64,000 nt of DNA, from contig JAMOWA010000047.1 in NCBI GenBank assembly GCA_027061805.1, forward strand, positions 1 to 64,000. The letters run 5' to 3'. The translations under genes and the position numbers were made by a program. This document shows positions 19,851 through 28,957 of this stretch, piece after piece (the first letter of the stretch is position 1; every line of letters starts with the position of its first letter). Under the pieces are notes generated by a model. That model had not been told where the DNA came from. It worked only from the letters and a program-made list of their open reading frames with translations, and searched no databases. Source of the stretch: Thermoanaerobaculia bacterium (GTDB lineage Bacteria; Acidobacteriota; Thermoanaerobaculia; Thermoanaerobaculales; Sulfomarinibacteraceae).

Positions 19851-20093
19851 ATGTTGACCATCAGGCTCCGGCGCATGGGAGCGAAGCACAAGCCCGTCTA
19901 CCGCGTTGTGGTGTCCGATTCGCGGAAGCGCCCCACCTCGGACTTCCTGGACCAGGTGGGTTTCTACGACCCCAACACGGACCCGCCCGAGATCCGCCTC
20001 GACGTCGAGAAGATCGAGGCATGGCAGGGCAAGGGCGCCCAGGTCTCCGAGACCGTGCGCTCGCTCATCCGCAAGGCCAGGAAGGCCCGGTAG
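19851..20093 (+). CDS. rpsP: 30S ribosomal protein S16
   Basis: [28 protein letters not shown]. Confidence 0.97.
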   Translation: MLTIRLRRMGAKHKPVYRVVVSDSRKRPTSDFLDQVGFYDPNTDPPEIRLDVEKIEAWQGKGAQVSETVRSLIRKARKAR

Positions 20094-20130
20094 AACGCGA
20101 CCACACCACCTCCGACGAAAGGAGCTCCCC

Positions 20131-20370
20131 GTGAGTGCGATGAAGGACCTGTTGACGGAGATCGCCAAGGCACTTGTGGACCACCCCGAGGACGTCCAGG
20201 TGACGGAAGTGGAGGGGGAGCAGACCACCGTGCTCGAGCTGAGGGTCCGGGCCGAGGACCTGGGCAAGGTCATCGGGCGCCAGGGCCGGACGGCACGGGC
20301 CCTCCGGACCCTCCTGGCCGCGGCCGGCATGAAGATCCACAAGCGCTTCGTCCTGGAGATCCTGGAGTAG
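20131..20370 (+). CDS. khpA: KH-domain RNA-binding protein KhpA
   Basis: [36 protein letters not shown]; aaggagc SD before GTG. Confidence 0.92.
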   Translation: MSAMKDLLTEIAKALVDHPEDVQVTEVEGEQTTVLELRVRAEDLGKVIGRQGRTARALRTLLAAAGMKIHKRFVLEILE

Positions 20371-20371
20371 G

Positions 20372-20926
20372 GTGTCGGACTCCGTCTCCGCCGGTTCCGG
20401 GCGTGAGTGGCTCGTGGTGGGCTTCGTGCGGAAGCCGCACGGCGTCCATGGCGAGGTCCTCGTGCAGATCCTCACGGACTTCCCCGAGAGGCTCGACGCC
20501 GGGGTGCGATTCGGGCTGGGGCCGGAGAGCGGGCCCGAGGCGTTCCACGCCGTCCACCACGTCCGGTACCACAAGGGGGGCTGGCTGCTGGGCGTCGAGG
20601 GAATCCGGGATCGGAACACCGTGGAGTCCTGGCGGGGGCTGTACCTCTTCCTGCCCGAGCAGAGCCTGGACGAGCTGCCCGAGGGGTACTACTACGAGCA
20701 CCACCTGGTGGGGCTCGCCTGCCGCTCGCCGGAGGGAGAGGACCTGGGCGAGGTCACGGGCATGGACAACGAGGGGCCCCAGGCGCGTCTCGTGGTCCGC
20801 CGGGGCGACCGCGAGTACCTGGTGCCCCACGTCCCGCAGATCGTGGTGGAGGTGGACCTGGAGGCGGGGACCGTCACCATCGACGCCCCGCCCGGCCTGC
20901 TGGACGACCGCTTCCTCGAGGCCTGA
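20372..20926 (+). CDS. rimM: ribosome maturation factor RimM
   Basis: VVGFVRKPHGVHGEVLVQILTDFPERL; gene order. Confidence 0.94.
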   Translation: MSDSVSAGSGREWLVVGFVRKPHGVHGEVLVQILTDFPERLDAGVRFGLGPESGPEAFHAVHHVRYHKGGWLLGVEGIRDRNTVESWRGLYLFLPEQSLDELPEGYYYEHHLVGLACRSPEGEDLGEVTGMDNEGPQARLVVRRGDREYLVPHVPQIVVEVDLEAGTVTIDAPPGLLDDRFLEA

Positions 20927-20944
20927 GCAGTCCGGCGCACAGCC

Positions 20945-21727
20945 ATGCGTTTCGACGTCCTGACCCTCTTCCCGGAGCTGATCCGCGCCTTCCGCACCAC
21001 GGGGGTGCTGGGGAGGGCCGTGGACCAGGGACGGGTGGAGATCGGCGTCCACGACCTCCGGAGCTGGGCCGGCAACCGGTGGGGCCAGGTGGACGACGAG
21101 CCCTACGGCGGCGGGGCCGGCATGGTGATCCAGGCGCCGCCCGTCCTGCGGGCCGTCCGTGACCTCCGGGGAGAGGGGGGCGGGCCGGGCCGTCTCGTGA
21201 TGCTCACCCCCCGGGGCCGGGTGTTCGACCAGCACCTGGCCGAGGAGCTGGCCGGCGCCGGCCGGATCATCCTGCTCTGCGGCCGGTACGAGGGCTTCGA
21301 CGAGCGGGTGAACGAGATCCTGGAGCCCGAGGAGGTGTCCATCGGCGACTTCATCCTCGGGGGTGGCGAGGTGGCGGCCATGGTGGTGATGGAGGCCGTG
21401 GCCCGGCTGGTTCCCGGTGTGGTGGGTGACCCCCGCTCGGTGGAGGAGGACTCCTTCACCACGGGTCTGCTGGATCATCCCGCCTACACCCGGCCCCCCG
21501 AGGTGGAGGGGCACGGCATTCCCGAGGTCCTCAGCTCCGGGCACCACGAGCGGATCCGCAGGTGGCGCCTGGAGGAAGCCGTGCGGCTCACGGTGGAGCG
21601 CCGCCCCGACCTCATCCGGCGCCACTGGGGCCTGTACACTGCCGAGGTCCGTGCGCTGGTCCGGCGCTTCGGGCCGGACCTGGCCCGGAGCTGCGAGACC
21701 CGGGAGGACGGGGACGGTGGCGGGTAA
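20945..21727 (+). CDS. trmD: tRNA (guanine-N1)-methyltransferase TrmD
   Basis: MRFDVLTLFPELI, LCGRYEGFDERV, SIGDFILGGGEVAAMVVMEAVARLVPGVVG. Confidence 0.97.
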   Translation: MRFDVLTLFPELIRAFRTTGVLGRAVDQGRVEIGVHDLRSWAGNRWGQVDDEPYGGGAGMVIQAPPVLRAVRDLRGEGGGPGRLVMLTPRGRVFDQHLAEELAGAGRIILLCGRYEGFDERVNEILEPEEVSIGDFILGGGEVAAMVVMEAVARLVPGVVGDPRSVEEDSFTTGLLDHPAYTRPPEVEGHGIPEVLSSGHHERIRRWRLEEAVRLTVERRPDLIRRHWGLYTAEVRALVRRFGPDLARSCETREDGDGGG

Positions 21728-21853
21728 CCACGGCGGCCGGCGCGGCACAGGGAGGTGCGGCCGGGTGCGCGGTGGTGGTGGCCGGTGCAACCTGACAGTG
21801 AGCGTGACGTATCACACCGTCCGGAACGGGATTCCGGCAGGTGGAGGGGATTC

Positions 21854-23614
21854 ATGAGACGGACCTTCGCAGCGTTGTTGATGGTGCTCGCAGTGGCCGG
21901 TGCGGCCACGGCCCAGGGGCTCGGCGGGGAACCCGTGTTCCAGGTGGGCCTGTCCGCCGACCGCGAGCCGCTGGTGGCCGGGGAGCCCTACCGTCTCCTC
22001 GTGGAGCTCACGGTGGACGAGGGCTGGCACGTGAACACCGAGGACCCCGGCGACGAGTTCGCCGTGGCCACCACGGTGGCGTGGGAGCTCCCCGAGGGCT
22101 GGGCCGCTCCGGCGATGAGCTGGCCTCCCGGCCATGCCATCACGTTCGAATTCTCCGAGGCACCGCTGGAGGTCTGGGAGGGGACGGTGGTCCTCGAGGC
22201 GTCGGGGACGGTCCCCGAGGGCTTCACCGGACCGGCCACGCTGGGGGTGACCGTCACGGCGCAGGCCTGCAACAACTCCACATGCCTTCCGCCCACACCG
22301 GTGGAGGCCTCGCTGGAGGCCGAGGTGGCTCCGGCGGGAACACCCACCAGGATCCTGGTGGCCGCCCCCGCGGCGGACGAGGCGACGGGACCGGAGCCCG
22401 GAGAGCCGGCAGCCGGGGAGGGGGACTCGGTCTCCCGCCTGGCCGGGGCCGGACTTCCGCTCCAGCTCCTCATCGTGTTCCTGGCGGGGCTCGCCCTCAA
22501 CCTGACACCGTGCGTCTACCCGCTCATCCCCATCACCATCGGCTTCTTCTCCTCCCAGGCGAGGGAGGGGAAGGGGGGCACCTTCGCCCTCGCCCTGGTC
22601 TACGTGCTGGGCATGTCGGTGACCTACTCGGTGCTGGGGGTGGTGGCCGCCCTCACCGGCCGGATCCTGGGTACGGCGCTCCAGAGCCCCGTGGTGATCC
22701 TGGGGATCGTGGCCGTGCTGCTGGCGCTGGCGCTCTCCATGTTCGGGCTGTGGGAGATCAGGGTGCCGGGCTGGGCCATGCGGGCCTCCGGCGGGCGCGG
22801 TGGCTACTTCGGCGCCCTGCTCATGGGCTTCATCGTGGGCTTCGTGGCGGCGCCCTGCATCGGCCCCTTCGTCCTCGGGCTGCTCACCTACGTGGGCCAG
22901 CAGGGGAGCCCCTTCCTGGGCTTCGTCCTCTTCTTCGCCCTGGCCATGGGCCTCGGCGTTCCCTACCTCGTCCTGGGCACCTTCACCGGCGCGCTCAACA
23001 AGATGCCGGCCTCGGGGGCCTGGATGATCGGGGTCCGCAAGGTCTTCGGTGTGCTCCTGGTGGCCCTGGCGGCCTACTTCGCGCGTCCCCTCATGTCGGA
23101 CACGATGGGGGCGTGGGTGATGGGCCTCGTGCTCATCCTCGGGGCGCTCTACATGCTGGTGGTGGACCGCACGGGCCACGAGCAGCCGGCCATCGACCGC
23201 GTCATGCGGCTGGCTGCTGCGGCGATCCTGGTGGCCGGTGTCTGGTACCTGCCGCTGGGGTCCGGCACGGAGCACGGCGAGGAGCTGCAGTGGGATGCCT
23301 TCCAGAGGAAGGCCGTGGCCTCCGCCGTGGACTCCGGCGGGCCGGTGATCGTGGACTTCTTCGCCGACTGGTGCGCCCCCTGCCGCGAGCTGGACGAGAA
23401 GACCTTCGGCGACTCGAGGGTGGCCGGGAAGCTCGGATCCTTCGCCCGCTTCAAGGTGGACATGACCACGGCGTCCCCGGAGAACCAGGCGCTGGCCGCC
23501 GAGTACGGTGTCCGGGGCGTCCCCACCGTGATCGTGTACCGGAACGGGCGCGAGGCCTTCCGCATCACCGGTTTCGAGCCGCCGGAGCGGTTCCTGGAGC
23601 GGCTGGAGGAGTAG
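21854..23614 (+). CDS. dsbD: cytochrome c biogenesis/thiol:disulfide interchange protein DsbD
   Basis: N-terminal DsbD-alpha-like domain, TM region LNLTPCVYPLIPITIGFF, C-terminal thioredoxin VDFFADWCAPCRELDEKTF. Confidence 0.94.
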   Translation: MRRTFAALLMVLAVAGAATAQGLGGEPVFQVGLSADREPLVAGEPYRLLVELTVDEGWHVNTEDPGDEFAVATTVAWELPEGWAAPAMSWPPGHAITFEFSEAPLEVWEGTVVLEASGTVPEGFTGPATLGVTVTAQACNNSTCLPPTPVEASLEAEVAPAGTPTRILVAAPAADEATGPEPGEPAAGEGDSVSRLAGAGLPLQLLIVFLAGLALNLTPCVYPLIPITIGFFSSQAREGKGGTFALALVYVLGMSVTYSVLGVVAALTGRILGTALQSPVVILGIVAVLLALALSMFGLWEIRVPGWAMRASGGRGGYFGALLMGFIVGFVAAPCIGPFVLGLLTYVGQQGSPFLGFVLFFALAMGLGVPYLVLGTFTGALNKMPASGAWMIGVRKVFGVLLVALAAYFARPLMSDTMGAWVMGLVLILGALYMLVVDRTGHEQPAIDRVMRLAAAAILVAGVWYLPLGSGTEHGEELQWDAFQRKAVASAVDSGGPVIVDFFADWCAPCRELDEKTFGDSRVAGKLGSFARFKVDMTTASPENQALAAEYGVRGVPTVIVYRNGREAFRITGFEPPERFLERLEE

Positions 23615-23882
23615 AAGGGTGGAGAGAGTGGGAGGGTCCATGACCGGGACGATCTCTGGGACGGGGTGGCGGGGACCGCGGCGTCACGGGCAGGGGCGTG
23701 GGTGCCTGCATGGCCGGGGGCACGACCAGGGTCATGGATGGGGTCGGGGACAGGATCGCGGACATGGACACGGTCACCGTCACGGACTGCCATTGGCCTG
23801 TCTCCATGTCCGCACCGCCTTTCCCCTCGCTTCCTCACCGGGCGGGCGGGGGTGGTGCGGTCACGGCCTGGGCCGCCGGTGG

Positions 23883-23888
23883 TATATT
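23883..23888 (+). promoter_or_regulatory. -10-like box TATATT, 6 nt before ATG
   Basis: TATATT-ccggca-ATG. Confidence 0.55.
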
Positions 23889-23894
23889 CCGGCA

Positions 23895-25616
23895 ATGATG
23901 ATGACCCGGTACCGGACTCTCGTTGCCCTGATCTGGACGTTTCTTCTCGTGCTGGCGGCCCCGGTGGTGTTGCTGGCCCAGGACGTCCGGGATGTGCCGG
24001 ACGATCAGGATGTGCTTGGCGGCATGGGTTTCCGGGACGAGGTGGAGGTGACGGTCCTCAACCTCGAGGTCTACGTGAGGGACGCCGATGGCAGGTCAGT
24101 GACCGATCTCACTGCCGACGACTTCAGGGTTTTCCAGGACGGTCAGCCAAGGAAGATCACCAACTTCGCGTCCTACACCGAGAAGAGCTTCGCGGTGATC
24201 CCGGAGGGAGGAGAGAGTCCTCCCGGGGGTGGGGCGGCCCTGCCCCCCGGGATCAAGCCCATCTCGGTGGTGATCTGGGTGGACAACGAGCACACCCGTC
24301 CGGTGGAGCGAAGCCGGGTCCTTTCCCAGATCAGCCGCTTCGTGTCGAGCTTCATGCGGCCGCCTGTCCGGGTCATGGTGGTGGGATACCAGCGCTCCGT
24401 GAAGGTGGAGCAGCCGTTCACCGGCGACGTTCGCCTGGTGAAGGACGCGCTCAGGAGGCTCCGGCGTGCACCGGCGAGCTTCTCGGAACGGGACAACCGG
24501 CGGCGGGAGATCCTCCGGGGCCTCCAGAACCTCCGGGAGAGGGATCCGAACGTCTCGGGCGGACCCATGGCCCGGATGGACCTGCTCTCCCGGATACGGT
24601 CCTACGCGGACGAGATGTCCCAGAGCCTGGACATGGCGACCGGTGCCCTCCGGCAGCTGATCCTCAGCCTCAGTGGCCTTCCGGGGCGGAAGTACCTGAT
24701 CCACGTCTCCAGTGGGCTTCCCGCCGTCACGGCGCGGGACCTGTTCGAGGCCCACGGCAACGCCTTCCAGAGGGGATCGATCCTTCCCATGCTTTCCATC
24801 TACGACCGGTGGTCCTCCTGGAGGAGCCTGGCGGCGTCGGCCAACGCACAGGGGGTCCACATGTACATGGTGGACGCCTCCGGCCTGGCCTCCGCCGGCT
24901 CGGCCTCGGCGGCCTACGCGAGCCCCGTGGACCCCATGACCACGGCGATCTACTTCAACAACCGGCAGCAGCCGCTGCAGCTCCTGGCGGACACCACGGG
25001 CGGCGAGGCGATCCTCAACGCCAACGACGTGACAGTGGGGCTCGAGAGGTTCCGGGAGGACCTCTTCACCTACTACTCCATCGGGTACGTGGTGGGGGCC
25101 GCCGGGGGTGACACGGTCCACAGGGTGGAAGTCACGGTGCCTGCCCACCCCGACTACGACCTGCGGTACCGGCGGACCGTCGTGGAGAAGTCCCTGGCCA
25201 GCCAGGTCCAGGACAGGGTGCTGGCGGCCCTCGCCTTCGGTGTGGAGCACAACCCCATGGGCATCGGGGTGGAGCTGGGCGCGGCCTCCACGGCCACGGA
25301 GGACAGGTGGCTGGTGCCCGTGACCGTCACCTGTCCCATGAGCTCCCTGGCACTGGTCCCGAGGGGAGAGGAGGCGGTCGGGAACGCCACCGTCTTCGTG
25401 GCGGTGCGGGATCGGGATGGGCAGCAGTCGGACCTGCAGCGCCAGGAGCACGAGGTCAGGATCCCCGTGGCGGATTACAACCTCCTGAAGGACCGGCACC
25501 TCACATTCACTCTCGACCTCCTGATGGTGAGGGGGGTCTTCACCGTGGCGGTGGGTGTCCTCGACGGCGTGAGCCACCAGGCGTCCTACGCCGTGGTCCG
25601 CCGCACGATTCCCTGA
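23895..25616 (+). CDS. secreted VWFA-related domain protein (acidobacterial type)
   Basis: signal peptide; LNLEVYVRDADGRSVTDLTADDFRVFQDGQPRKI, SVVIWVDNEHTRPVERSRVL, LPGRKYLIHVSSGLP. Confidence 0.85.
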   Translation: MMMTRYRTLVALIWTFLLVLAAPVVLLAQDVRDVPDDQDVLGGMGFRDEVEVTVLNLEVYVRDADGRSVTDLTADDFRVFQDGQPRKITNFASYTEKSFAVIPEGGESPPGGGAALPPGIKPISVVIWVDNEHTRPVERSRVLSQISRFVSSFMRPPVRVMVVGYQRSVKVEQPFTGDVRLVKDALRRLRRAPASFSERDNRRREILRGLQNLRERDPNVSGGPMARMDLLSRIRSYADEMSQSLDMATGALRQLILSLSGLPGRKYLIHVSSGLPAVTARDLFEAHGNAFQRGSILPMLSIYDRWSSWRSLAASANAQGVHMYMVDASGLASAGSASAAYASPVDPMTTAIYFNNRQQPLQLLADTTGGEAILNANDVTVGLERFREDLFTYYSIGYVVGAAGGDTVHRVEVTVPAHPDYDLRYRRTVVEKSLASQVQDRVLAALAFGVEHNPMGIGVELGAASTATEDRWLVPVTVTCPMSSLALVPRGEEAVGNATVFVAVRDRDGQQSDLQRQEHEVRIPVADYNLLKDRHLTFTLDLLMVRGVFTVAVGVLDGVSHQASYAVVRRTIP

Positions 25617-25647
25617 TCATCCGAGACGGGCACATGACGGGCACATC

Positions 25648-25675
25648 TTGACAGGGGTATCTCTTGGGGTACCAT
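25648..25675 (+). promoter_or_regulatory. sigma70-type promoter TTGACA-N16-TACCAT upstream of the TonB receptor gene
   Basis: tcTTGACAggggtatctcttggggTACCATga; about 175-nt leader to ATG at 25856. Confidence 0.55.
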
Positions 25676-25855
25676 GATCCAGGAGACACGCCGGGAATCC
25701 ACAGGGAAGGGAGGACAGGTTTCGGACTGGTTTTCATTCGTTCAGAGGCGGAACCGCGGCAGGATTCGAACGTGCGGGCCGCGAGGTCGTCTTTTCTTTC
25801 GAGGAGGCTGGACGCAAGGAACGGAAGAGGGAAGAAGGAAGAAGGAGGAGGATCG

Positions 25856-28777
25856 ATGATACGTAGAACCATCGGAATTGCCGGAGCTCTTCTCGTGGTA
25901 CTGGCCGTGGCGGCACCCGTCATGGGCCAGGGCGTGACGGGTTCCATCACGGGCATCGTGACCCACGATGGGCAGCCGCTGCCTGGGGTTGCGGTGACCC
26001 TGTCGTCACCAGCGCTGCAGGGTCAGCGGACCGTCATCACCGGTCGCGGCGGGAGCTTCAGCTTCCCGGGCCTGCCCCCGGGCGAGTACCTGGTGAAGGC
26101 GACCCTGGAGGGGTTCCAGCCCATGGAGATCCCGGTCAAGGTCACGGTCTCGCAGGGCAAGACCCTCGAGATCAAGATGTACCCCAAGGCCATCGAGGAG
26201 GAGATCGTGGTCACCGGAAGCTACGAGACCGTCAGCACGGACTCGCAGGGTTCGGAGACCATGGAGCAGGACCTCATCGAGAAGCTGCCGGTGCAACGGA
26301 CACCTCAGTCCGCCGTGGCCCTCTCCGCCGGAACGGCGGCCACGGGCCCGGGCGGGAACATCACGATCATGGGCGCACAGTCCTATGAGAACCTCTACAC
26401 CCTCAACGGTGTGGTGCTCAACGAGAACATCCGCGGCCAGCCGTTCAACATGTTCATCGAGGACGCCATCCAGGAGACCACCATCATCACCAGCGGCGTG
26501 TCGGCCGAGTACGGCCGCTTCGCCGGTGGCGTGGTGAACGTGGTGACCAAGACGGGCGGCAACGAGTTCTCGGGATCCCTGCGACTGAGCCTCACCAACG
26601 ACAAGTGGTCGTCGCCGACCCCCAAGACCAGGGACCAGATCGACAAGACCAACAAGGTCTGGGAGGGCACGCTCGGCGGCTACATCCTCAAGGACCACCT
26701 GTGGTGGTTCCTGGCGGGGCGGACCCGGAGCATCTCCTCCACCAGGGAGTTCTACTACGAGGTGGACCAGGGCCCCTACACCAGGACGGACGAGGAGGAC
26801 CGCATCGAGCTCAAGCTCACCGGTGCCATCACGGCCAACCACAGGCTCACGTTCTCCTACATCGACATCGCCAGGGACCAGACCAACATCCCGTTCTTCA
26901 CCCCCGCGGACTGGGGTGCCATCGACCCGTCCCGGTCCCTGCCGCTGACGGGCCTGGCCTTCAACTACACGGGTGTGATCACGGACAACTTCTTCATCGA
27001 GGCCCAGTACTCCGAGCGTGATTTCACCTTCAAGGGCTCGGGTGGTGACGACCGCTCCCTCGAGGGCGGCACGCCCGTCATCGACGGCACGGTGGGTGCG
27101 GTCTTCAATGCGCCCATCTTCTGCGGCGTCTGCTCCGACGAGGAACGCAACAACACGAACTGGCTGGCCAAGGCCTCGTGGTTCCTCTCGCCCGAGAAGG
27201 GCGGCTCGCACGATCTGGTCTTCGGGTACGACGAGTTCGAGGACATCCGGAAGGCCGACAACTGGCAGTCCGCCAGCGGCTGGCTCCTCTGGACCCGGGC
27301 GCCCCAGGACTACTCCACCGGTGCGCCGCTCATGGAGATCCCCACCTACGGGACGTGGATCATCTGGGGCTCGGTGCTCGAGGAGTCCAAGGGCACCAGC
27401 TTCAAGACCAAGTCGCTCTACGTCAACGACACGTGGCGGTTCTCCAACCGGATCACACTGAACCTCGGCCTGCGCTACGACAAGAACGACGGCAAGGATG
27501 CAGGTGGGGCCAAGGTGGCCGACGACTCCCGGGTCAGCCCCCGCCTGGGCCTGAGCTGGGATGTCATGGGTGACGGCGGCTGGATCGTGAACGCCACCTA
27601 CGGCCGGTACGTGACGGCGCTGGCCAACAACATCGCCGACGCCGGTGCCGCGGCGGGCCAGCCCACCTGGGTCGGGTTCCTCTACGGTGGTCCTCCCCTG
27701 AGTGCAGCGGAGCTCGGCGGGAACCACGCCGTGCTCACCGCGCTGTTTGACTGGTTCTTCAACGTCTACGGCGGTGTGAGCAACCCCAGCCTGCGTTTCT
27801 GGGCGGACATTCCCGGCCTCAGCCCCAAGGTTGGCAAGGGCCTGAAGTCCCCCTACGGCGACGAGTTCGGCATCGGTGTCACCCGTCGTCTCGGGAACCG
27901 TGGCGTGCTGCGCGTGGACTACGTGCGTCGCGAGTACGGTGACTTCTACGCCTCCGAGATCGTTCCCCACCGGTGGACCCCCGAGGATCCCATCGCCGGG
28001 ATCCTCGATCTCGCCATCTACAAGAACGAGAATGAGCTGCTGAGCCGGACCTACGATGCTCTCCTGACCCGCTTCGACTACCGGCTCAGTGACAGTATCT
28101 CCATCGGCGGCAACTGGACCTGGTCCAAGGCCTACGGAAACTTCAACGGTGAGACCGGCGGTTCCGGGCCGGTGGCCAGCAGCGTCCGGGAGTACCAGGA
28201 ATACAAGGACCCGTCGTGGAACAGCCCCAAGGGTCCCCTGTCCATCGACCAGCGCCACAAGATCCGTGCCTGGATGGTCTGGGACATCATCTCCACCAAG
28301 CACCACAACCTCTCTCTCAGCGTTCTGGAGAACTTCTTCTCGGGGATGCCCTACCAGGCGGTGGGCTCGGTGGACACGATCCCCTACGTGGGTGATCCCG
28401 CGGACCTCGGCTACGCCGGGAACCCGTCGCCCCCGGGCTACTTCTTCACCCCGCGGGGCCACTACACCACCGACGACATCACCCGGACCGACATCTCGTT
28501 CAACTACTCGTTCTTCTTCAACCTGCTGGGTACCCGCTTCGAGGCGTACATCCAGCCCGAGGTGCTGAACCTCTTCAACCAGCAGGGAGTCGTGGACGTC
28601 AACACCACGGTCTACACCTGCCAGAACCGCAGCTACCTGGAGTGCTTCAACCCGTGGACGGAGACCCCCGTCGAGGGTGTGCACTGGGAGAAGGGCCCCA
28701 ACTTCGGGAAGCCCACCTCCGAGGGCGACTACCAGATGCCGCGGACCTTCCGGGTTTCTCTGGGAATCCGGTTCTGA
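25856..28777 (+). CDS. Oar-like TonB-dependent receptor with carboxypeptidase-regulatory-like N-terminal domain
   Basis: GSITGIVTHDGQPLPGVAVTLSSPALQGQRTVITG, plug TLNGVVLNENIRGQPFN, GVSAEYGRFAGGVVNVVTKTGGNEFSGSLR. Confidence 0.94.
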   Translation: MIRRTIGIAGALLVVLAVAAPVMGQGVTGSITGIVTHDGQPLPGVAVTLSSPALQGQRTVITGRGGSFSFPGLPPGEYLVKATLEGFQPMEIPVKVTVSQGKTLEIKMYPKAIEEEIVVTGSYETVSTDSQGSETMEQDLIEKLPVQRTPQSAVALSAGTAATGPGGNITIMGAQSYENLYTLNGVVLNENIRGQPFNMFIEDAIQETTIITSGVSAEYGRFAGGVVNVVTKTGGNEFSGSLRLSLTNDKWSSPTPKTRDQIDKTNKVWEGTLGGYILKDHLWWFLAGRTRSISSTREFYYEVDQGPYTRTDEEDRIELKLTGAITANHRLTFSYIDIARDQTNIPFFTPADWGAIDPSRSLPLTGLAFNYTGVITDNFFIEAQYSERDFTFKGSGGDDRSLEGGTPVIDGTVGAVFNAPIFCGVCSDEERNNTNWLAKASWFLSPEKGGSHDLVFGYDEFEDIRKADNWQSASGWLLWTRAPQDYSTGAPLMEIPTYGTWIIWGSVLEESKGTSFKTKSLYVNDTWRFSNRITLNLGLRYDKNDGKDAGGAKVADDSRVSPRLGLSWDVMGDGGWIVNATYGRYVTALANNIADAGAAAGQPTWVGFLYGGPPLSAAELGGNHAVLTALFDWFFNVYGGVSNPSLRFWADIPGLSPKVGKGLKSPYGDEFGIGVTRRLGNRGVLRVDYVRREYGDFYASEIVPHRWTPEDPIAGILDLAIYKNENELLSRTYDALLTRFDYRLSDSISIGGNWTWSKAYGNFNGETGGSGPVASSVREYQEYKDPSWNSPKGPLSIDQRHKIRAWMVWDIISTKHHNLSLSVLENFFSGMPYQAVGSVDTIPYVGDPADLGYAGNPSPPGYFFTPRGHYTTDDITRTDISFNYSFFFNLLGTRFEAYIQPEVLNLFNQQGVVDVNTTVYTCQNRSYLECFNPWTETPVEGVHWEKGPNFGKPTSEGDYQMPRTFRVSLGIRF

Positions 28778-28798
28778 TCGTCGTACTCTGTGTTTCCA

Positions 28799-28827
28799 CC
28801 CCGGCACCCAGGTGCCGGGGTTTTTTT
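28799..28827 (+). terminator. Rho-independent terminator after the TonB receptor gene
   Basis: CCCCGGCACC-ca-GGTGCCGGGG stem followed by TTTTTTT. Confidence 0.95.
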
Positions 28828-28957
28828 GTCCATGCAGGGTTTTGGCAGGGAGCCGCCGGTCTTCGGGTCCGAGCAGTCCTTCCGGGGGGTGCGGATCGGC
28901 ATGGCGCGGGGTTGCTGGTACGATGGGTGCGGTGTGGTATTCCAGAGGAGGTTTCTC

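Noticed and set aside
16743-20342. 1199-aa minus-strand ORF
   Set aside because: Antisense shadow of the response regulator, EAL and ffh genes; low-complexity His/Gly/Leu-rich translation typical of GC-rich non-coding frames.
25755-25790. tRNA-like T-arm on the minus strand (gcacgTTCGAATCctgc)
   Set aside because: Only a T-loop-like string with a mismatched stem; no acceptor, D or anticodon arms could be built. At best a tRNA scrap or coincidence.
25800-25855. Polypurine run gaagagggaagaaggaagaaggaggagg before the TonB receptor as a special element
   Set aside because: Most simply an extended Shine-Dalgarno-rich leader; no further structure supports a separate function.
26006-28807. 933-aa minus-strand ORF
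   Set aside because: Fully antisense to a well supported TonB-dependent receptor.
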